Shown in pieces: positions 12,010-58,392 of a stretch of DNA of 64,000 nt; the first letter of the stretch is position 1, and every line of letters starts with the position of its first letter. The notes below the pieces were generated by a model. That model had not been told where the DNA came from. It searched no databases and saw nothing but the letters and a program-made list of their open reading frames with translations. The stretch lies in the NCBI GenBank assembly GCA_009760855.2, contig WPIO01000005.1, positions 10,560,501 through 10,624,500 on the forward strand. The letters run 5' to 3'. The DNA comes from Cristatella mucedo. Its lineage: Eukaryota > Bryozoa > Phylactolaemata > Cristatellidae. A program made the translations under genes and the position numbers.

Positions 12010-12600
12010 CTGGCTTATATCTTCTGGTCGAATGTCAAATCCTCATACAGATTGCACATTAGAAAATAGTGTAAACGAATGACCCTCCTTAAGCCGACAC
12101 TTCCGACCGCGTAGCCACTGTATTCTTTACTACTTTGCCACTCCCCTGGTTCACATTTTGGGAAAATTCGCACTAGGCTAAGACCAAACTTTCTCAAATT
12201 GAATAATGATAATACCAACTTGCTAGTTACGACCCAAGCTAGCAAAACTCAGAAAGTAGAAAACCTATCCCTCAAATGAGTTCTGTCAGCATATGTCATG
12301 TAGCCTCTGCAAGAAACCTAGGTGTCAGGTTCCAAATTAACTTATCAAATCAGCTCAATGGGCAAGTCTGCAAAAACCCGGGTAGATCGGGATGCCACAT
12401 CCAAGTTGGTCCATGCATTTGTGACGTCACGTCTCGACTCACGTAACTAGCAGCTCTTTCGACATATGCCACCAGGTGATGCTACATTACAACATTTCTC
12501 ATTGACGTGCACTGGCTCCATATAAAGCAGTGGATTGACTTCAAAATCTTTTCATTCATTTTTAGGTTCGTTCGTTCTCGTCCTCCAGCCAACCTATAAG
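12010..12600 (+). mobile_element. L2/CR1-like LINE fragment
   Basis: Plus-strand match to the ORF region after the catalytic motif: TTGAATAATGATAATACCAACTTGCTAG, 'NLGVRF', TTGGTCCATGCATTTGTGAC and the DxHWL-like ACGTGCACTGGCTCC. Frames are broken. Confidence 0.7.
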
Positions 12601-12642
12601 AACTACTCAATCAGGCTAGCCCCAAGGTCCTAGCCCTAGGGT

Positions 12643-12775
12643 TTGCTAAAGAGGTCGCGGTTTCGATTTCAAAAGTGGGCGATCCTTTATTGGCCACTGT
12701 AAGTGGTGGTGATAGCCATTAAGGCTCTACTGCCGCTGTATAACTGAGGTTTTTGAATCAGAAAACCTTTTCTAT
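12643..12775 (+). mobile_element. tRNA-derived SINE, family A (head truncated)
   Basis: GGTCGCGGTTTCGATTTC, GTGGGCGATCCTTTATTG, GTGGTGATAGCCATTAAGG: the body of family A with part of the B box. Confidence 0.65.
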
Positions 12776-13019
12776 AGGCACTACCACTGACTCTTCTTGC
12801 TTGTGTCGTTTAGTTATGCACTGAACAAACTAAAAATTCTTTGGAGATCGTGACTTCAGTTAGCACCCTCCCAAAGCCCGAACTAATTTCCGAATGCAAA
12901 AACGCACCTTTTATATCCTCTCAGCATTTGCTGGGTCCTCGTAAATCTCCTTTGTGTGCTTCTTCTCACTAATACTGTGCACGTTATCAACCATTGACAT
13001 TGACATTATTGACATTCTT

Positions 13020-13100
13020 CCTTTACAACATATGTAAAAGACTCAGAAAGATATTTAGTTCCCGGATGGCGCTATACAAACGCTTTATTATTATTCTTAT
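13020..13100 (+). mobile_element. L2-like LINE 3' tail
   Basis: ACTCAGAAAGATATTTAGTT, GGCGCTATACAAACG and ATT repeats: an isolated 3' end. Confidence 0.6.
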
Positions 13101-13772
13101 TACTATCATCACTGCTTAAGTCATTAGAACTATCTCCACCAGAACTCTTAGTCGGTTCCAGCAGAATCAATACCATCGAATCCTACGAGGAACGACTAGA
13201 CAAGGTCGAAGTGATGGGTCCTCGTAGCCAATTAATTACTTCTCGAAGCAACGAGCCTCTCGGGTTGGCACCAGCTTTTGATTTAACTTGCACCTCCACT
13301 CGTTTGATGGGTAGACCGAACCCATGAAAGAGCAGAAGAATATTTGTTGGTAAGCAGAGCAGCTAATCGAGTCTCTGGCTGGAAAATGGCAAAACATAAC
13401 CAATAAAATGAAAATGAAATAAGGATGACAGTGCTTGACACCATCAAGTATTCAGAAATATAAAAAAAATTCTGAGGCTTAATAACAGACCTATGGGCTT
13501 CGATGCTCATCGGTTCTTTTCACATTCTACAACTACTGACTTCACTGACCTTCCTACTTGACACGTGAGCAGACCTTGAACACAAACGTACCGTACTAAG
13601 GGGTTGGAATAAGACAAGATGAGACAGCTGGCATATGAGAAGGAACAATCCCAAAAACCACAAACAGGTATATCATAGAACAATGAAGATAGGCTTTAGT
13701 CGCTAAGTAGAAACCACTATTGCTGATAGTGCTGGCCTGTCAAACAGTCAAGACAATCGAGGTCGATCGGTG

Positions 13773-13981
13773 GCATGTATCTCCGTCAGTAACTCCACAA
13801 AGTCATAAAGACCACGTGGGTGTTACACAGGAGAGTTTTGTATAGCGCACACACAGCCTAAGCGGCTTTCGGTACGCATTCGGTAGCCAACAGACTTCGT
13901 CTCACGCAACAAAGAGAAAGTGGGAAGCATAGCAGAGTCAGGAGAGCAGTTGAGGTAGTGAGTAGCATAGAAGTAGCATCA
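13773..13981 (-). mobile_element. second LINE family, 3' end
   Basis: About 210 bp nearly identical to the copy at 4,722-4,988, same strand. Only 3' untranslated sequence is present. Confidence 0.75.
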
Positions 13982-14789
13982 AGGCTGCTTCAGCATATTC
14001 GTTTATGCACACTGAGTATGAGTGGCAAGGGCATTGCACGTCATTCTATGCTAGCCAATTCACCTTAGAGTCCAGCACATAGCAAGATCGATCAATAGAA
14101 TGCCTAGAAGGATTCATGAGCTCTACAGGACGCTACAGCTACTGACTGGGGGGGGGGGTCGTAGACAAGCAAGTACAACACTAAAAGATGCCCTTTGGTT
14201 AGCATTAGCATCACCGAGTTGCAGCATCAATACTTGCATTTATTGTACACCATTTTTACAGTCACAAAAATGATGCGATGACCAGCCACAGCAATATAGG
14301 TTACCCTGGTTACCAGAGCATGCTGCAAACAGCACCAAGTAAGGAGAGATAAGTGGCAATCAGCTATAAGCTTTGGAGAACAACATGGGCAAGGATTTAG
14401 CCATCAATGCCGAACCAGTTGGTAACAATCCGGCTGCCATGTTACACGATTGTCACAAGCAGCTCATGGAATATAAAGTCTCCGACACAGGCAGTGCAAA
14501 CAGCTCGGAACCCTGGCAGTGTCTTGGGCCTCTTGCTGCGACATGCGCAAGAACAAAACAATGATCACTATGTGATGACAGATAGCCAATCTGCTGGTCA
14601 ACGAATTTCTCAAACTAGCACTGACAGGTACTCGCCCATATTACTTTGCTGCCGGAGCATATCCATAAGCAAAGCAAGATATCGGCAAAAGCATCGAGGA
14701 AGAAGTAGTGCCATAGTGTGCGATCGTACCTCCGTACCACATCCAAAGAGGGCCGTCTTTCCTAACTCGGAATATTTGGCTTAGGCTCA
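13982..14789 (-). other. EHMT 3' untranslated region and flank
   Basis: No LINE or SINE seen apart from a poly-G run at 14,150. Contains the candidate AATAAA at 14,239-14,244, so roughly 14,220-14,789 is the likely 3' untranslated region (inference). Confidence 0.4.
14239..14244 (-). terminator. candidate polyadenylation signal of EHMT
   Basis: AATAAA on the minus strand about 545 bp after the stop codon. It is the first canonical hexamer I noticed downstream. No transcript evidence. Confidence 0.35.
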
Positions 14790-48092
<33,303 letters not shown>

Positions 48093-49537
48093 CTGCAATA
48101 AATTAAAAGCACAAATGGCACGTAAGGCAGACTATCAGGTAGCGCAGAGCTGGTGCAGCAGAAGCAGCTGTGCCGACTTCACAGTGCGTGCGACAGAAAG
48201 ACGAGAGAGTGAAGAGCTCCAGGCTCCAGACAAGTGGGCACTAAATGCACAGTCTTCATTCGCTTCTGGCAGGCCAGGGGCCTGTCAGAGGCGACGTCCG
48301 ATAGCAAGCTACCGGTCCAGCTGCTCAAATCGCGACCTGGATGCGATCTGCAAGGCCGGCGGCCTCAGGGACGAACGGGCATCGGTAGTCGATGCTGTTT
48401 GACAGTTAGAAACCTAGCTGCCGGCGCCGAAAGTGTGAGTTCATCTTTCAGAGCTGACAAGTTGGTTTTTCTTTGCCTGCTTTGTGGGCCAGCAGTGACA
48501 TGCACCACCAGCTGCAGAGCACTGCATAAATGTGGCTGTCGGCCTTGCAACAATTCACAACCCTGAACGAGGAGCCGCACTATCGGTGGCCACGTAAGAT
48601 AAAGAGTGGTGCATAAAATTACCTGAAACCAGTGGTGAAGCCAGGATTTTCAACTGAGTGGGGGGAGGCAAATGCGGCCCTCTGGATCTGCCAATCCCTG
48701 AAACACGCACAACTAATGAATGCCTCTCAAGTAACCGTGGCCATTGTGGCACTAGACAACCTTACAGAGAAGTATTTAAATCACAAAATGCTGTGTGCTA
48801 CACCATTTAATAACAGCAGACAACCTGCTTTATCCAGAAACTAAGAGCAGAGGCTAGATCGGTGTAAATGCAGATTTAAGAAACAGCTCGGTTTGTTCTA
48901 ACAGCAACGTACTCGAGTCGAACGATTGGTGAGTCGTGCACATTGAGCAAATGTTAGCAGCACCATCGACCCTACAGGCCGACAAATTGGTTCAGGTAGT
49001 GATGCGGTCTTAAGTTTAGGCACCGACGGTGGAATGGTCAGTTTCACATAGCAGGCTCAAGAAACTAGGTACTTGACACTGCTCCAGCAGTTTGCTTAGG
49101 CCAGCCTTTGAGGGGCAAATTGGGCTGACACAATCCACGGTGGAGGGGGCAATCAAAGTCTCTATACGAGAATGAATGCACGACAGCAAAAATTTTCAAT
49201 TGTAAGACTTGTCTGTCTGCTGGTCTCATGGACGTCCAACTAGAGGGAATTCCCACCGTCGCATCTGGCTATGGAGCTGGCAAGACTTGTAGCTAGCCAA
49301 ACAAACAAGCTCAGCACCGAAGCTTTGGAAATCAACCAAACGTGGCTGGCCAAACATCAGAATCCAGTTATACAAAGACGATCGACCTCAGTGCGATCCT
49401 TACATAATAGAGCCGATTAGTACTGGGTATTGGCCACCCAGCAACAATTCTACCCTATCATTGCAGCACCTGACCGATAACCAGGCACCCGTGAGCAACA
49501 AGGCATATGTATTCAGCTTCTTAGTGCTGAACGTCAC
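48093..49537. other. 5' flank of the placed EHMT exons
   Basis: Between exon 1 and the first SINE. Minus-strand open stretch at 48,365-48,580 (NLSALKDELTLSAP) might hold the missing first exon, but no donor/phase solution convinced me. Confidence 0.35.
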
Positions 49538-49690
49538 ACGTGTTCACGACCTCGGTCCCGAGGTCGTGGGTTCGATTCCTGCAGTGGGCGATCCTTTATC
49601 GCCACTGCAAGCGGTGGTGATAGCCGTAAAGGCTCTTCTGTCGCTATACAAAAAGAGGCTGTTTAATCAGCTAGGATTTTTTTTTAAAGA
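49538..49690 (+). mobile_element. tRNA-derived SINE, family A
   Basis: CACGACCTCGGTCCCGAGGT, GTGGGTTCGATTCCTGCAG, GGGCGATCCTTTATCGCCAC, GCTGTTTAATCAGCTAGGA. Head partly lost. Confidence 0.7.
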
Positions 49691-50324
49691 CACTGTAGCG
49701 GCCCCCTGAACATGCCCGGTTCAAGCACGGGTGCAAGCACGCACACGGGCACAAGCGTGCACACGGCACAAGCGCGCGAATATTCATTGGCTCAATTATG
49801 AAACCCTAGCTGTGGTTCTGGCATCGAAGCTATGGTCTCCATGGACACCGGGTCCCCTCCCACCCGCCACCGCTGCGAATGCTGCCAGCCAGCCTTCCGC
49901 CGTGCAGGAGCATACCTTCTAGCACTGTTTAGGAATCGGACTAAACATCTTACGAAACATTTCGATTTGTGCTGCTTAATCTTGTACCGAATTCAAGAAA
50001 CAGCAACGGTCTTGCCTTTATTTATGCCCAGCTCCCTATTCGCCGGCGACACCAAAGTCGCGATGAGCAAAATGGCGGGTTAGTACCGGCTTTGTTATGG
50101 GTGGAATCTTGCGGCGTGGGTACATGCAACCACCCACCTTGCAGACGGTCTGATATTGAGGAACAGACGGACTGGACAAAACATCGTTGCACTTCCGTAC
50201 CATGAGAGCATCCACTAACTAAAGAGAATTCAAAAAGCGAATCTATAAGTAACAACACTCCGGGGGAATCCGGCAGTTGCAAAGACGCTAGTCTACGCTG
50301 AAGCAGGATGCATATGCTCCGTGT

Positions 50325-50512
50325 TGGTGAGCCATAATGGTTCACTAGGTAAGGCTGTTGCTTCTCACGACCTCGGTCCCGATGTCGTGGGTTCTAATGC
50401 TGCGGTGGGCAACCCTTTATCGCTACTGCAAGCCGTGGTGATGGCCTTAAAGGCTCTTCTGTGACTACAAAAAAGGCTATTAGATCAGCTAGTATTTAAC
50501 TTAATTCAATGT
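50325..50512 (+). mobile_element. tRNA-derived SINE, family A
   Basis: GTGAGCCATAATGGTTCACT (A-box side), GTGGGTTCTAATGCTGCGG (B box with one change), then the usual body and GATCAGCTAGTATTTAA end. Confidence 0.72.
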
Positions 50513-50774
50513 TAGCCATAACGAGACAACTAGAAATACCTTGTCCTCATTGAAGGGAAGCAAGCCGTGAATGCTGCATCTTCCATAGCTACTGGCCCGG
50601 AAAACGGCTCAGTCTTGTGTAGCCTGCCTGCTACACGCTCTAACCAGCCTTAGCTCCCCGGTAAGTGTTGCACATCCCTAGGCCGTGGGTTATGAGTCTC
50701 GCAGCGAGTAATTCCTTACTGCCCAGTACAAGACGTGGCAAAAGCAGCTAGGGCTCTTCCAACAATATATAAAC

Positions 50775-52450
50775 GAGTAGATAATAACAATGATAACAAT
50801 AAAACACTTGACAAAGTGCCCTCAGAGAACTCATATCTCTTTCAGAGCACTTTACATTTACAGCAAAGGAAACACGGTCGTAGTGGTATCATGCTCGATA
50901 AACAACAAGAATAACACGGTTGGGGGTGACATGCACAGGGCCAGCATGCAAGTGTGGTTGGTGGCAGCATGCACAAACTCAGCACGCGTAATCATACAAA
51001 GGACAAATCACAGGGACCAACTTAATGCCGTCACAAATAGATGCGTTTATAAGTTCTTTTTAAATGTGGTCAAGTCAGGGGATGTCGTGCCAGAAGTCGG
51101 GAGTGAGTTTCAGGCTTTGAGAGCATACAAACTGAATGCAAAGGTCTCCTAAGGATTTGAGGTTTGTACGAGGTATTGGTAAACTGTTGGATTCCGAAAA
51201 GCAGGTGGTACGATGCTTGGCCTGGTGGGGCAGTAGGTCTGATAGGTAGGCTGGAACAAAAGAGTGAAGTGATCTAAAAGTGAGCGACAAAACCTTGAAG
51301 TCGATCCATTGCTTGACTGGTAGCCAGTGCAGGTCAGTGTGAAGTGGTGTGATGTGGCAACTTCGATGCTCACGACAGACAAGCCTAGCTGCAGAGTCTT
51401 GCACCAGCTGTAATCGCCTGATTGCACATGCCGGTAGGCCAGCAAGCAGTGAGTTGCAAAAGTCAAGACGCGATGAGGTATAGGTAAACAGTTAGATTCC
51501 AAAAAGCGGGTGGTAGGATGCTTAGCCAGGTGTGGCAGTAGATCTCATAGGTAGGCAGGAGCCAAAGAATGAAGGGACCTAAAACTAAGCGATTAAACTT
51601 TGTGCTTGACTGGCAGATAGAGCAGGTCGGCGAAAAATAGTGAGATGTGGCAACTGCAACGCTCACGATAGACAAGCCTAGCTGCCGAGTTTTGCACCAG
51701 CTGTAAGCACCTGATCGCACATGCAGGTAGGCCAGCAAGCAGTGAGTTACAGGAGTCAAGGGGGATGTCACAAATGCAGGAACCAACATGGATGTGGCAT
51801 CCTTATCTGAAACAGTCCGAATTTTAGAAATGTTATGTGGCTGAAAGCAGGCAGACTTGATTGTGGAGCTGGTGTGGTCATCTAACGAAAGTTCACTTTG
51901 AAACGAGACACCTTGATTTCGTGCAGATTCAACAGGAGATATGCTGGCAGAGCCAATTTTGAGCGTCAGCCTTTCCAATTTCTGAATCGCACTTGGTCTG
52001 CCCATAACTAGTGAGTTAGTTCTATCATCCTTCAATTTAAGAAAATTGTAACGCCATGCATGTGCGGATGTCATCAATGCATGCAGCAAGGGAGTTAAGA
52101 GAATTCAACATGCTCGAGGGCTCGAAGGCATCAAAGCAAAATTACAACTGTCATCCACATAGAAGTGAAAGCCTAGATTGTACTTGGCAATCACGCCGGC
52201 AAGAGGAAGAGTATAAACCGTGAAAAGAACAGGATCAAGTACAGCGCTCTGAAGTACCACATATTTTTGAGGTTCCTGGGATGACTTTGTCCATTCGCAT
52301 CAATATGCTGGAGTCTACCACTGAGATGGGACCTTAATCATTGCAGGGCAGTGCCAGTGATGCCCAGGCGAAATGAGGGGCACTCAAGAAGGACTTTGTG
52401 ATCGATAGTATCAAAAGCTGCCAAAAGATCAAGCAAACAAGCATAGATAC
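50775..52450 (-). mobile_element. longest L2/CR1-like LINE, with a second partial copy in tandem
   Basis: 50,775-51,480 is a 3' end with ORF C-terminus. 51,480-52,450 repeats the C-terminal part and extends into reverse transcriptase: minus-strand text around 52,390-52,430 reads LLDLLAAFDTIDHKVL, and about 52,150 corresponds to FHFYVDD. Many frame breaks; not active. Confidence 0.78.
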
Positions 52451-55400
52451 TCTACTTATGTCTACATACCGACGCAGGTCTAATAAATCAGCTGAACTTC
52501 ACGTATTTCTCAACCCCCATTTCATGTCATAATAAATAGGCTCATATCTGCATAAGCTCTAAGCTAAACCTGGTGGGTGGTCAGGAGCTTCTCTGATGAG
52601 CTGCCTCGTTACACTGACAGGGCTCGATGACAATGACATGTACAGCTACTAGGACACTAAAATTACTACTCATGGCACGGCTGGGCACAAGTGCACTCGA
52701 CGAACAATGACACTGCGATCAGATTTATTGCAAGACCGGTGCACACGAAGCAGTATAGCGAACGGCTTGACACAAGGTTGATATCATGGCTCCCTGTGCT
52801 TTCACGACATCCTGCCACTGAGCTATAGGGCCAGAAACATTGGCAGCCATTGCCATAGATGGTCCGTAGCAGCCGCTGAGCAGCACTTGGGTTAATCTCT
52901 GAAGGCTGAGAAAGTGTATGCTAGCCACCCTCCCCCATCATCGGGTCACACTTGGTACACCAATTGACCGAAGGACAGACTTGCTCACTCAGAATGGCAT
53001 GCTACAACGTGTGAAAGGACCTGAGCTCGAATTGGATGATCTGCTGCATCGGCAGCATCGAAGATAACTCCATTGATCACAGTGGCATATGCAGTAACCA
53101 TTCATGACCGTAACTGAACATGCCGAGTCTAGAAACTGATCTTTTGCGCCAAAAGGAGGCCAGCTCGTAGACCGCATGCAGGTTTGGACACTGCACGAAC
53201 GCCAGCTCATTCAGCTTCCATCCACATTTCTATCGACGGAGTGCTTGGCCTACATGAACTAAGTGGCCTATAGAAATAAAACATTTAACCTAGCACCCAC
53301 ATGCCAGGGTACTGCAGATGAAGCTGGAAAGCATACAAACTCTTTATCGTGTGACCATGCAACACAGATTGACCGTGACCGTGCAACACAGATTGACCGT
53401 GACCGTGCAACACAGATTGACCACAGGCTGCATAAGAAAGCCGACATTCACATACATTCACATTCACATACAATGAACTGCTAGCAGGTAATGCAGGACA
53501 GCACGTGAATGTGCTGCCCTGCTCGAGTCGAAAACGCCTCTCAAGACACACACACATATATATAGCACTGCATCATATGCCTTTCACATTGTTCTTGAAA
53601 GCGATAACAGCATCTTCCTTGTGGGCTGTAAACTATAGCTGTGCAGCTTATCAAAGCACCAGAACCCCAGTCCAAAAATAAAATATTCCGCTCAGCATCA
53701 GCAGTATTGGCCATGATGAAAGACGTGGATGAACATCAATCTGTCGGCCGGTGCTCAGCATCCCAAGCAGGGATCAGCAAAGCCCATATAGATAGCCTTC
53801 TTCATATTACAGTTCGCCACTGGATATTTCAAAATCGAGCACCTGGTTTAATAATGTGAACATTGAGCCCACATTAAGATATGCCAAGAAGACCCAAAGA
53901 AGTGCAACAACCTGAAATACAAATATCAACAACTATATCAAACAAGTATAACAGTGTGACAATGTACGCTGATCAAATGGAACTCTGAAGCACTCAAGCA
54001 GGATATATGGTGAACCGCAAGCTGTTCAAGCTTGTCTTAGCATCAACCTACACTACAGCCTCACCGGGTACCACAGCAAATCTTACCATGAACACATTGA
54101 CTGTAGACAGGCCATGCCCTTTCCATACTTTTTGTTACATAGGTACACATCTACATTACCATCTCATCAACTAGTAAGCTCATAAGGTACGTTAGCCAAG
54201 AAAATCAAAGAGTGTCATGGTCATGCAAAAGTTGGACGGTGTGCATTCATGACCATCACGATTGAGATGCTTCCACCAAATGACTGAGCAAGGTGTACCG
54301 AGCAGCTTGAGCATGATGGTATCATGTTTGCTGCTTCGACATTGATGTTAAGATTAAGTGGGATCTCGGGGTGCTAACCATGTTGTCTGCCAGCGCTAAG
54401 GCATAAGCATAAACTAAGGAAGTAGCAAGCTCAGTAATGTCAACGAAAAATGACGTAAAGAACAGTACCGCTGCATCTCATCAAGTTGCAGCTTTATAAT
54501 TGCATGACATAACAAATGCTGTTATACAAAAGGTCATGAAGATAGTTTTCCGCGGGATCAATTAACCTCCTCGTACGATGGCTCTGTTTTAATGACGATG
54601 TATCAAAATTATTGCGCAAGACCAATGTTGCACTCACCTAATCCATCCGAAGTTCGATCTGATTCCGCCGTCTGTCTGGTCGTTGGTCCCATCATTCGAT
54701 AGACAGGGTTCTAGAATTTTCGTTAACGTGTATAACTTGCTTCTTGTACCGCAGCAGCCAAGCCAGTCGCTCGAGCAGAGAAATTGACTTTTGCGAGCTG
54801 TCGCTTCCCGCTCGAGAGCTCTAGCGACAATATATGTTGGCTTAGACGACGCTGGCAAAGGGTAAGACTTATGCTACATAACCAAGAGTGAAAGAAAGTA
54901 AGGGTCAGGCAGGTGCCGATTTCTGCTGCTTAGCGGGAAACTATCATCGTCGGGTTAGAGGACGGGTACGCTCAGCGACCATGAATGCTTCACTCGGCGC
55001 GTTTAAACCCGCCGGGTTTCCGTCATTACGGCACAGCCGATGCCTTCGCTCCCAAGACATGGTATTTCGAAAGCAGCGCCTAACAAAATGGAATGACAGA
55101 TTTACCTGTCTGTTACGCCAACCAAACACCCAAAAAAAGATCGCATCGAATGACAAGTGAGCACGCAGTGACTAGCTCCTTAGTCCTGCACAGCCTCAGC
55201 GGACCAGCCGCTGGTCCCGCCACGCATGCGTGCTGAGCTGCGGAGCTGACATCTACACTGGTTGGCTGTCGGGATGATGGCGAACAGATCATCATCATCC
55301 GGGGCCTACGTCGCCGGGTTTAGCTGCCGCTACATACAACAAGAGTCGATACCACTTCACCGGGTGCTATCAAGTAGAACGATACACGATTCATTTTCTA

Positions 55401-55660
55401 TTCGTAGTAGTCCTGGCATGCTGCGACATTCTTAACCAGGGCCGACGTCACAGAGTAGTTGCCCAGCGAGTGACCTACCGTACCGAGATGCGCCCTAGCG
55501 ACCTGCAGCGAAGTGCTTCGTCACCATTTATTCACCAAACGCCAAGCTTCCCCGACGAAGCGATTGCCCGGGGAATGGTCGGCATAGAAACAGCGTGCTT
55601 TGTTTTTGTTAAAAACCAGCCAACCGAATTGACTTCATAAACGTGCCTTTGAGGTTTCAA
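52451..55660. other. intergenic or first-intron sequence
   Basis: Apart from the 24-bp tandem repeat at 53.35 kb, no repeats recognised. From about 54.9 to 55.9 kb the sequence has more CpG and could include a promoter (inference only). Confidence 0.35.
53351..53424. repeat. 24-bp tandem repeat, three copies
   Basis: CGTGCAACACAGATTGACCG-type units repeated in the 5' flank of EHMT. Confidence 0.75.
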
Positions 55661-55668
55661 CACGAACC

Positions 55669-55854
55669 TGTCAGGTAGACGTCTAGCATTAATTGACGTC
55701 TGCCGAGTGTGCGGCCGTTCTTAGCCAGGGGATGTCTAGCGCGTCTGCTTCTCCATAAATTGCTTGCGCTCCAGACGCGGTTGCGCCGACGCCGTCCACG
55801 AACTGGATCAGATTCTGAGTCGTTGGACCGGATATTGCAATACTCGTCGTTCAC
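55669..55854 (-). CDS. possible upstream coding exon (may belong to EHMT 5' end)
   Basis: Acceptor GACTGCAG, donor CTGACAG|gttcgt. About 62 open codons beginning VNDEYCNIRSNDSESDP, then Arg-rich (RGRRRRNRVW). It would end with one base, the phase that EHMT exon 1 requires. CpG-containing, unlike the surrounding repeats. It is 7.6 kb from exon 1 with repeats in between. No family match. It could equally be a chance open stretch in a promoter region. Confidence 0.25.
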
Positions 55855-56182
55855 CTGCAGTCAGATCGAAACAGCGGAAATTATCGGGACTTGCTGTAAC
55901 AGTAAACTCTTGCGTCGCAGTCAAAAACAGCCTCGGCGAGATAATTTTTAAGAAATAATCAATAAAAGTATATACCTTGAAGTACGACTACAGGTAGCCT
56001 GTCACCGTGTACATCATTTGCGTGCTGTAAGACGCCGCCAAAATCGCCATATTTAATGCAAGTACTTATTATTACTGATGCAAGAGAGAATAACGCTATT
56101 CATTCGTACATTGTCTTTGAAACAATAAGCGCTCACAATGCTTAATGCTCACAGAGTTCGTACGCTTCGAGATTAGGCTTAC

Positions 56183-57271
56183 TGTAACGACGAAGGCTCG
56201 GCGGAATAGGCTTAACCTGCCGCTTACCTAGCGGCGTAACCTACCGCCTAAAGCCGTTCGGTGCGCGTCAACGCGCAAAAAGCAGGCCGACACGAAACGA
56301 GCATTTCTGGCGCTGACCTACTCACCGCTACTAAAGGGGGTCGTGGGTCCGCGGCGTGAATTGGAAAGCGAGACGCGAATTGGGAATTTTACTAAGCTTT
56401 ATTCGCAAGCGCACAAAGTCGCTGCACGTTTAGCTCAGTTACATCTCCACACTACTCGCACGCTCTCAACAGCACAAACACTCTTGCGGAGGGAATACGT
56501 CCCCGCACTTAGGCTACCTAAGTCTGTTGTGGGGAACGACCCAAATAATACGAGGAGCCCAAACCGAAGCCTAGACCCTGACCGGAGAACTAGGGCTCCG
56601 CTTCCACCTTACGGCAGGAATACCTCATACACGTCGCTAAGCACTCTTGGTGAGACCACGCGCACGCACACGCACACACACACACACACGCACACACACG
56701 CACAAAACACAGAAGAAACACATAAATGCGAGCTCGAGCGCTATGCGGCCGTATTCGGTGGCGTCCACCGAATCCTCCTGGCGCTGTCTCGTCCTGTCCC
56801 TCAATCACCGGCGAGCAGCCCGCCCTCCTCCCTTGCTTTAAGAGAAACGAGTTTGGCAACTACCGGTGACGGCGTCGAGACGGAGCCGAAGATGAAGAAG
56901 AGAGGACCCTAACGAACGTCGCCCTATCGTTATATAACTAGCTGGGACACGGGGTTGGCAACCCAGCCAATATCAATCACCTCAGCGACCTCTGCGTCCC
57001 CTTGCTCGCAGCTCGAGAACGCAGATGATCTTTCCCGCTTCTTTTGATCTCACGGAAACCGTCCAGCCAATCTAGGAGGGCTAACGGCGACAGCGACCTT
57101 GGGCAAGCGTTGCCCTATTCTTAAGTTGCTGGCTGAGACTGTAGGGTTGATAGGCCAGCCAAAATCAATCACCTCAGCGACCTCTGCGTCCTCTTGCTCT
57201 AGGACAGACGTGTTTCCTGCTGAGCAATTCTCGTGCGCTCTAAAACTGAGTCAGGCAGGCGCTGTGCTACA
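56183..57271 (+). mobile_element. third copy of the TGTAACG LTR family
   Basis: Starts TGTAACGACGAAGGCTCGG and ends GCTGTGCTACA, parallel to the 7.4-kb copy. Contains an (AC)n tract near 56,680 and an internal direct repeat (about 56,946-57,015 and 57,137-57,205: ATCAATCACCTCAGCGACC). Flanks (TTAC/AATC) do not match, so no clear target duplication. Confidence 0.7.
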
Positions 57272-58059
57272 AATCTATCGACCACGGAAGACCCGACCCC
57301 GTATCTGCCCTCTAAACTAATGAATCTGCTAAGCTCACGCACGCACGAACATCAAGGCAACAATCCCTTGTAATTATCCCTCACTTAACATAGTGACGTG
57401 CCAGTGATTCATTTAGCGGCGCACCAAAAAAAAACTCCTGCCCCTTTCTCGACCATCAGCTTTCAATTTTCAGGAGAAAAAAGCGGAACGTCCCTCGTCA
57501 TTGCACTACCTAGTGCTGAAGCCGTGCGCTTGGTCGTAGTTCGATCGGAGCTGGTCGTTCATGTAGGAGCCATCGCGGCGCTCCACTTCTCTCCAGGTCA
57601 ATGTCGTCGAATATCTGGCGTCGGCCTGCTCCTCTCGTCGAGCCACAGCAAGAATACTGTGCAATTCCAGTTGGTTGGCGTTCGTCTACAAGAACATTCA
57701 TGTTAATGCCTGCTCTTAGGCGGAAAGTGCCACGCAAAAGATCACGTACGGAGGTAGTCCCTAGCCAGCATTGAATAGGAACAATTTTTGGGATGAAGGA
57801 GGCCGATTCCTATATAATTCTAAAGAGATAATTTGCTCGTTTACGGAGCGAAAGAAAGCATTTTTTCCGGCTTTCCCGATAGTTGTCACGCAGGCCAGGT
57901 TTTAAGCGATCGCTCATAAAAGCGGCACCAATGAAACCTTTTGTTGTTCAAAACCAGCAGCCTTGTGGGCGATATTTATTGGATATGGGAATGGGCGAAG
58001 ACCAAGACCATCTGAGAAACCTCTGAAATAAGGGATACCTCAGAGATCTGTGCAGAGAA
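57272..58059. other. intergenic, nothing recognised
   Basis: A 102-codon plus-strand frame at 57,398 has no family signature. No repeat noticed. Confidence 0.4.
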
Positions 58060-58392
58060 CCGGTTCTTTTCATGGTTTATACTCTCCCTCTTGCCGACGT
58101 AATTGCCACGCACAATCTAGACTTTCACTTCTATCCAGATGATACTCAGTTGTATCTTGTTTTTTATCCCGACCAGCCCTCCGGCATGCCGAGTTCTCTC
58201 AACTTCCTTGCTGCATATATTGGAGACATTCTCACACGGATAGCAGTAAACTTTCTTAAATTGAATGATGATCAAATAAACTTACTAGTTATGAAAAAAC
58301 CAAGTGTGATTAAGAAATTAGAAAGACTAACGTTCAAAATCGGCTCTGCAAGCATATCCCCAATTGGATCTGCACGAAATCTAGGTGTCATG

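Noticed and set aside
57398-57706. 102-codon plus-strand frame as a gene
   Set aside because: No recognisable domain, no splice context and composition like the flank.
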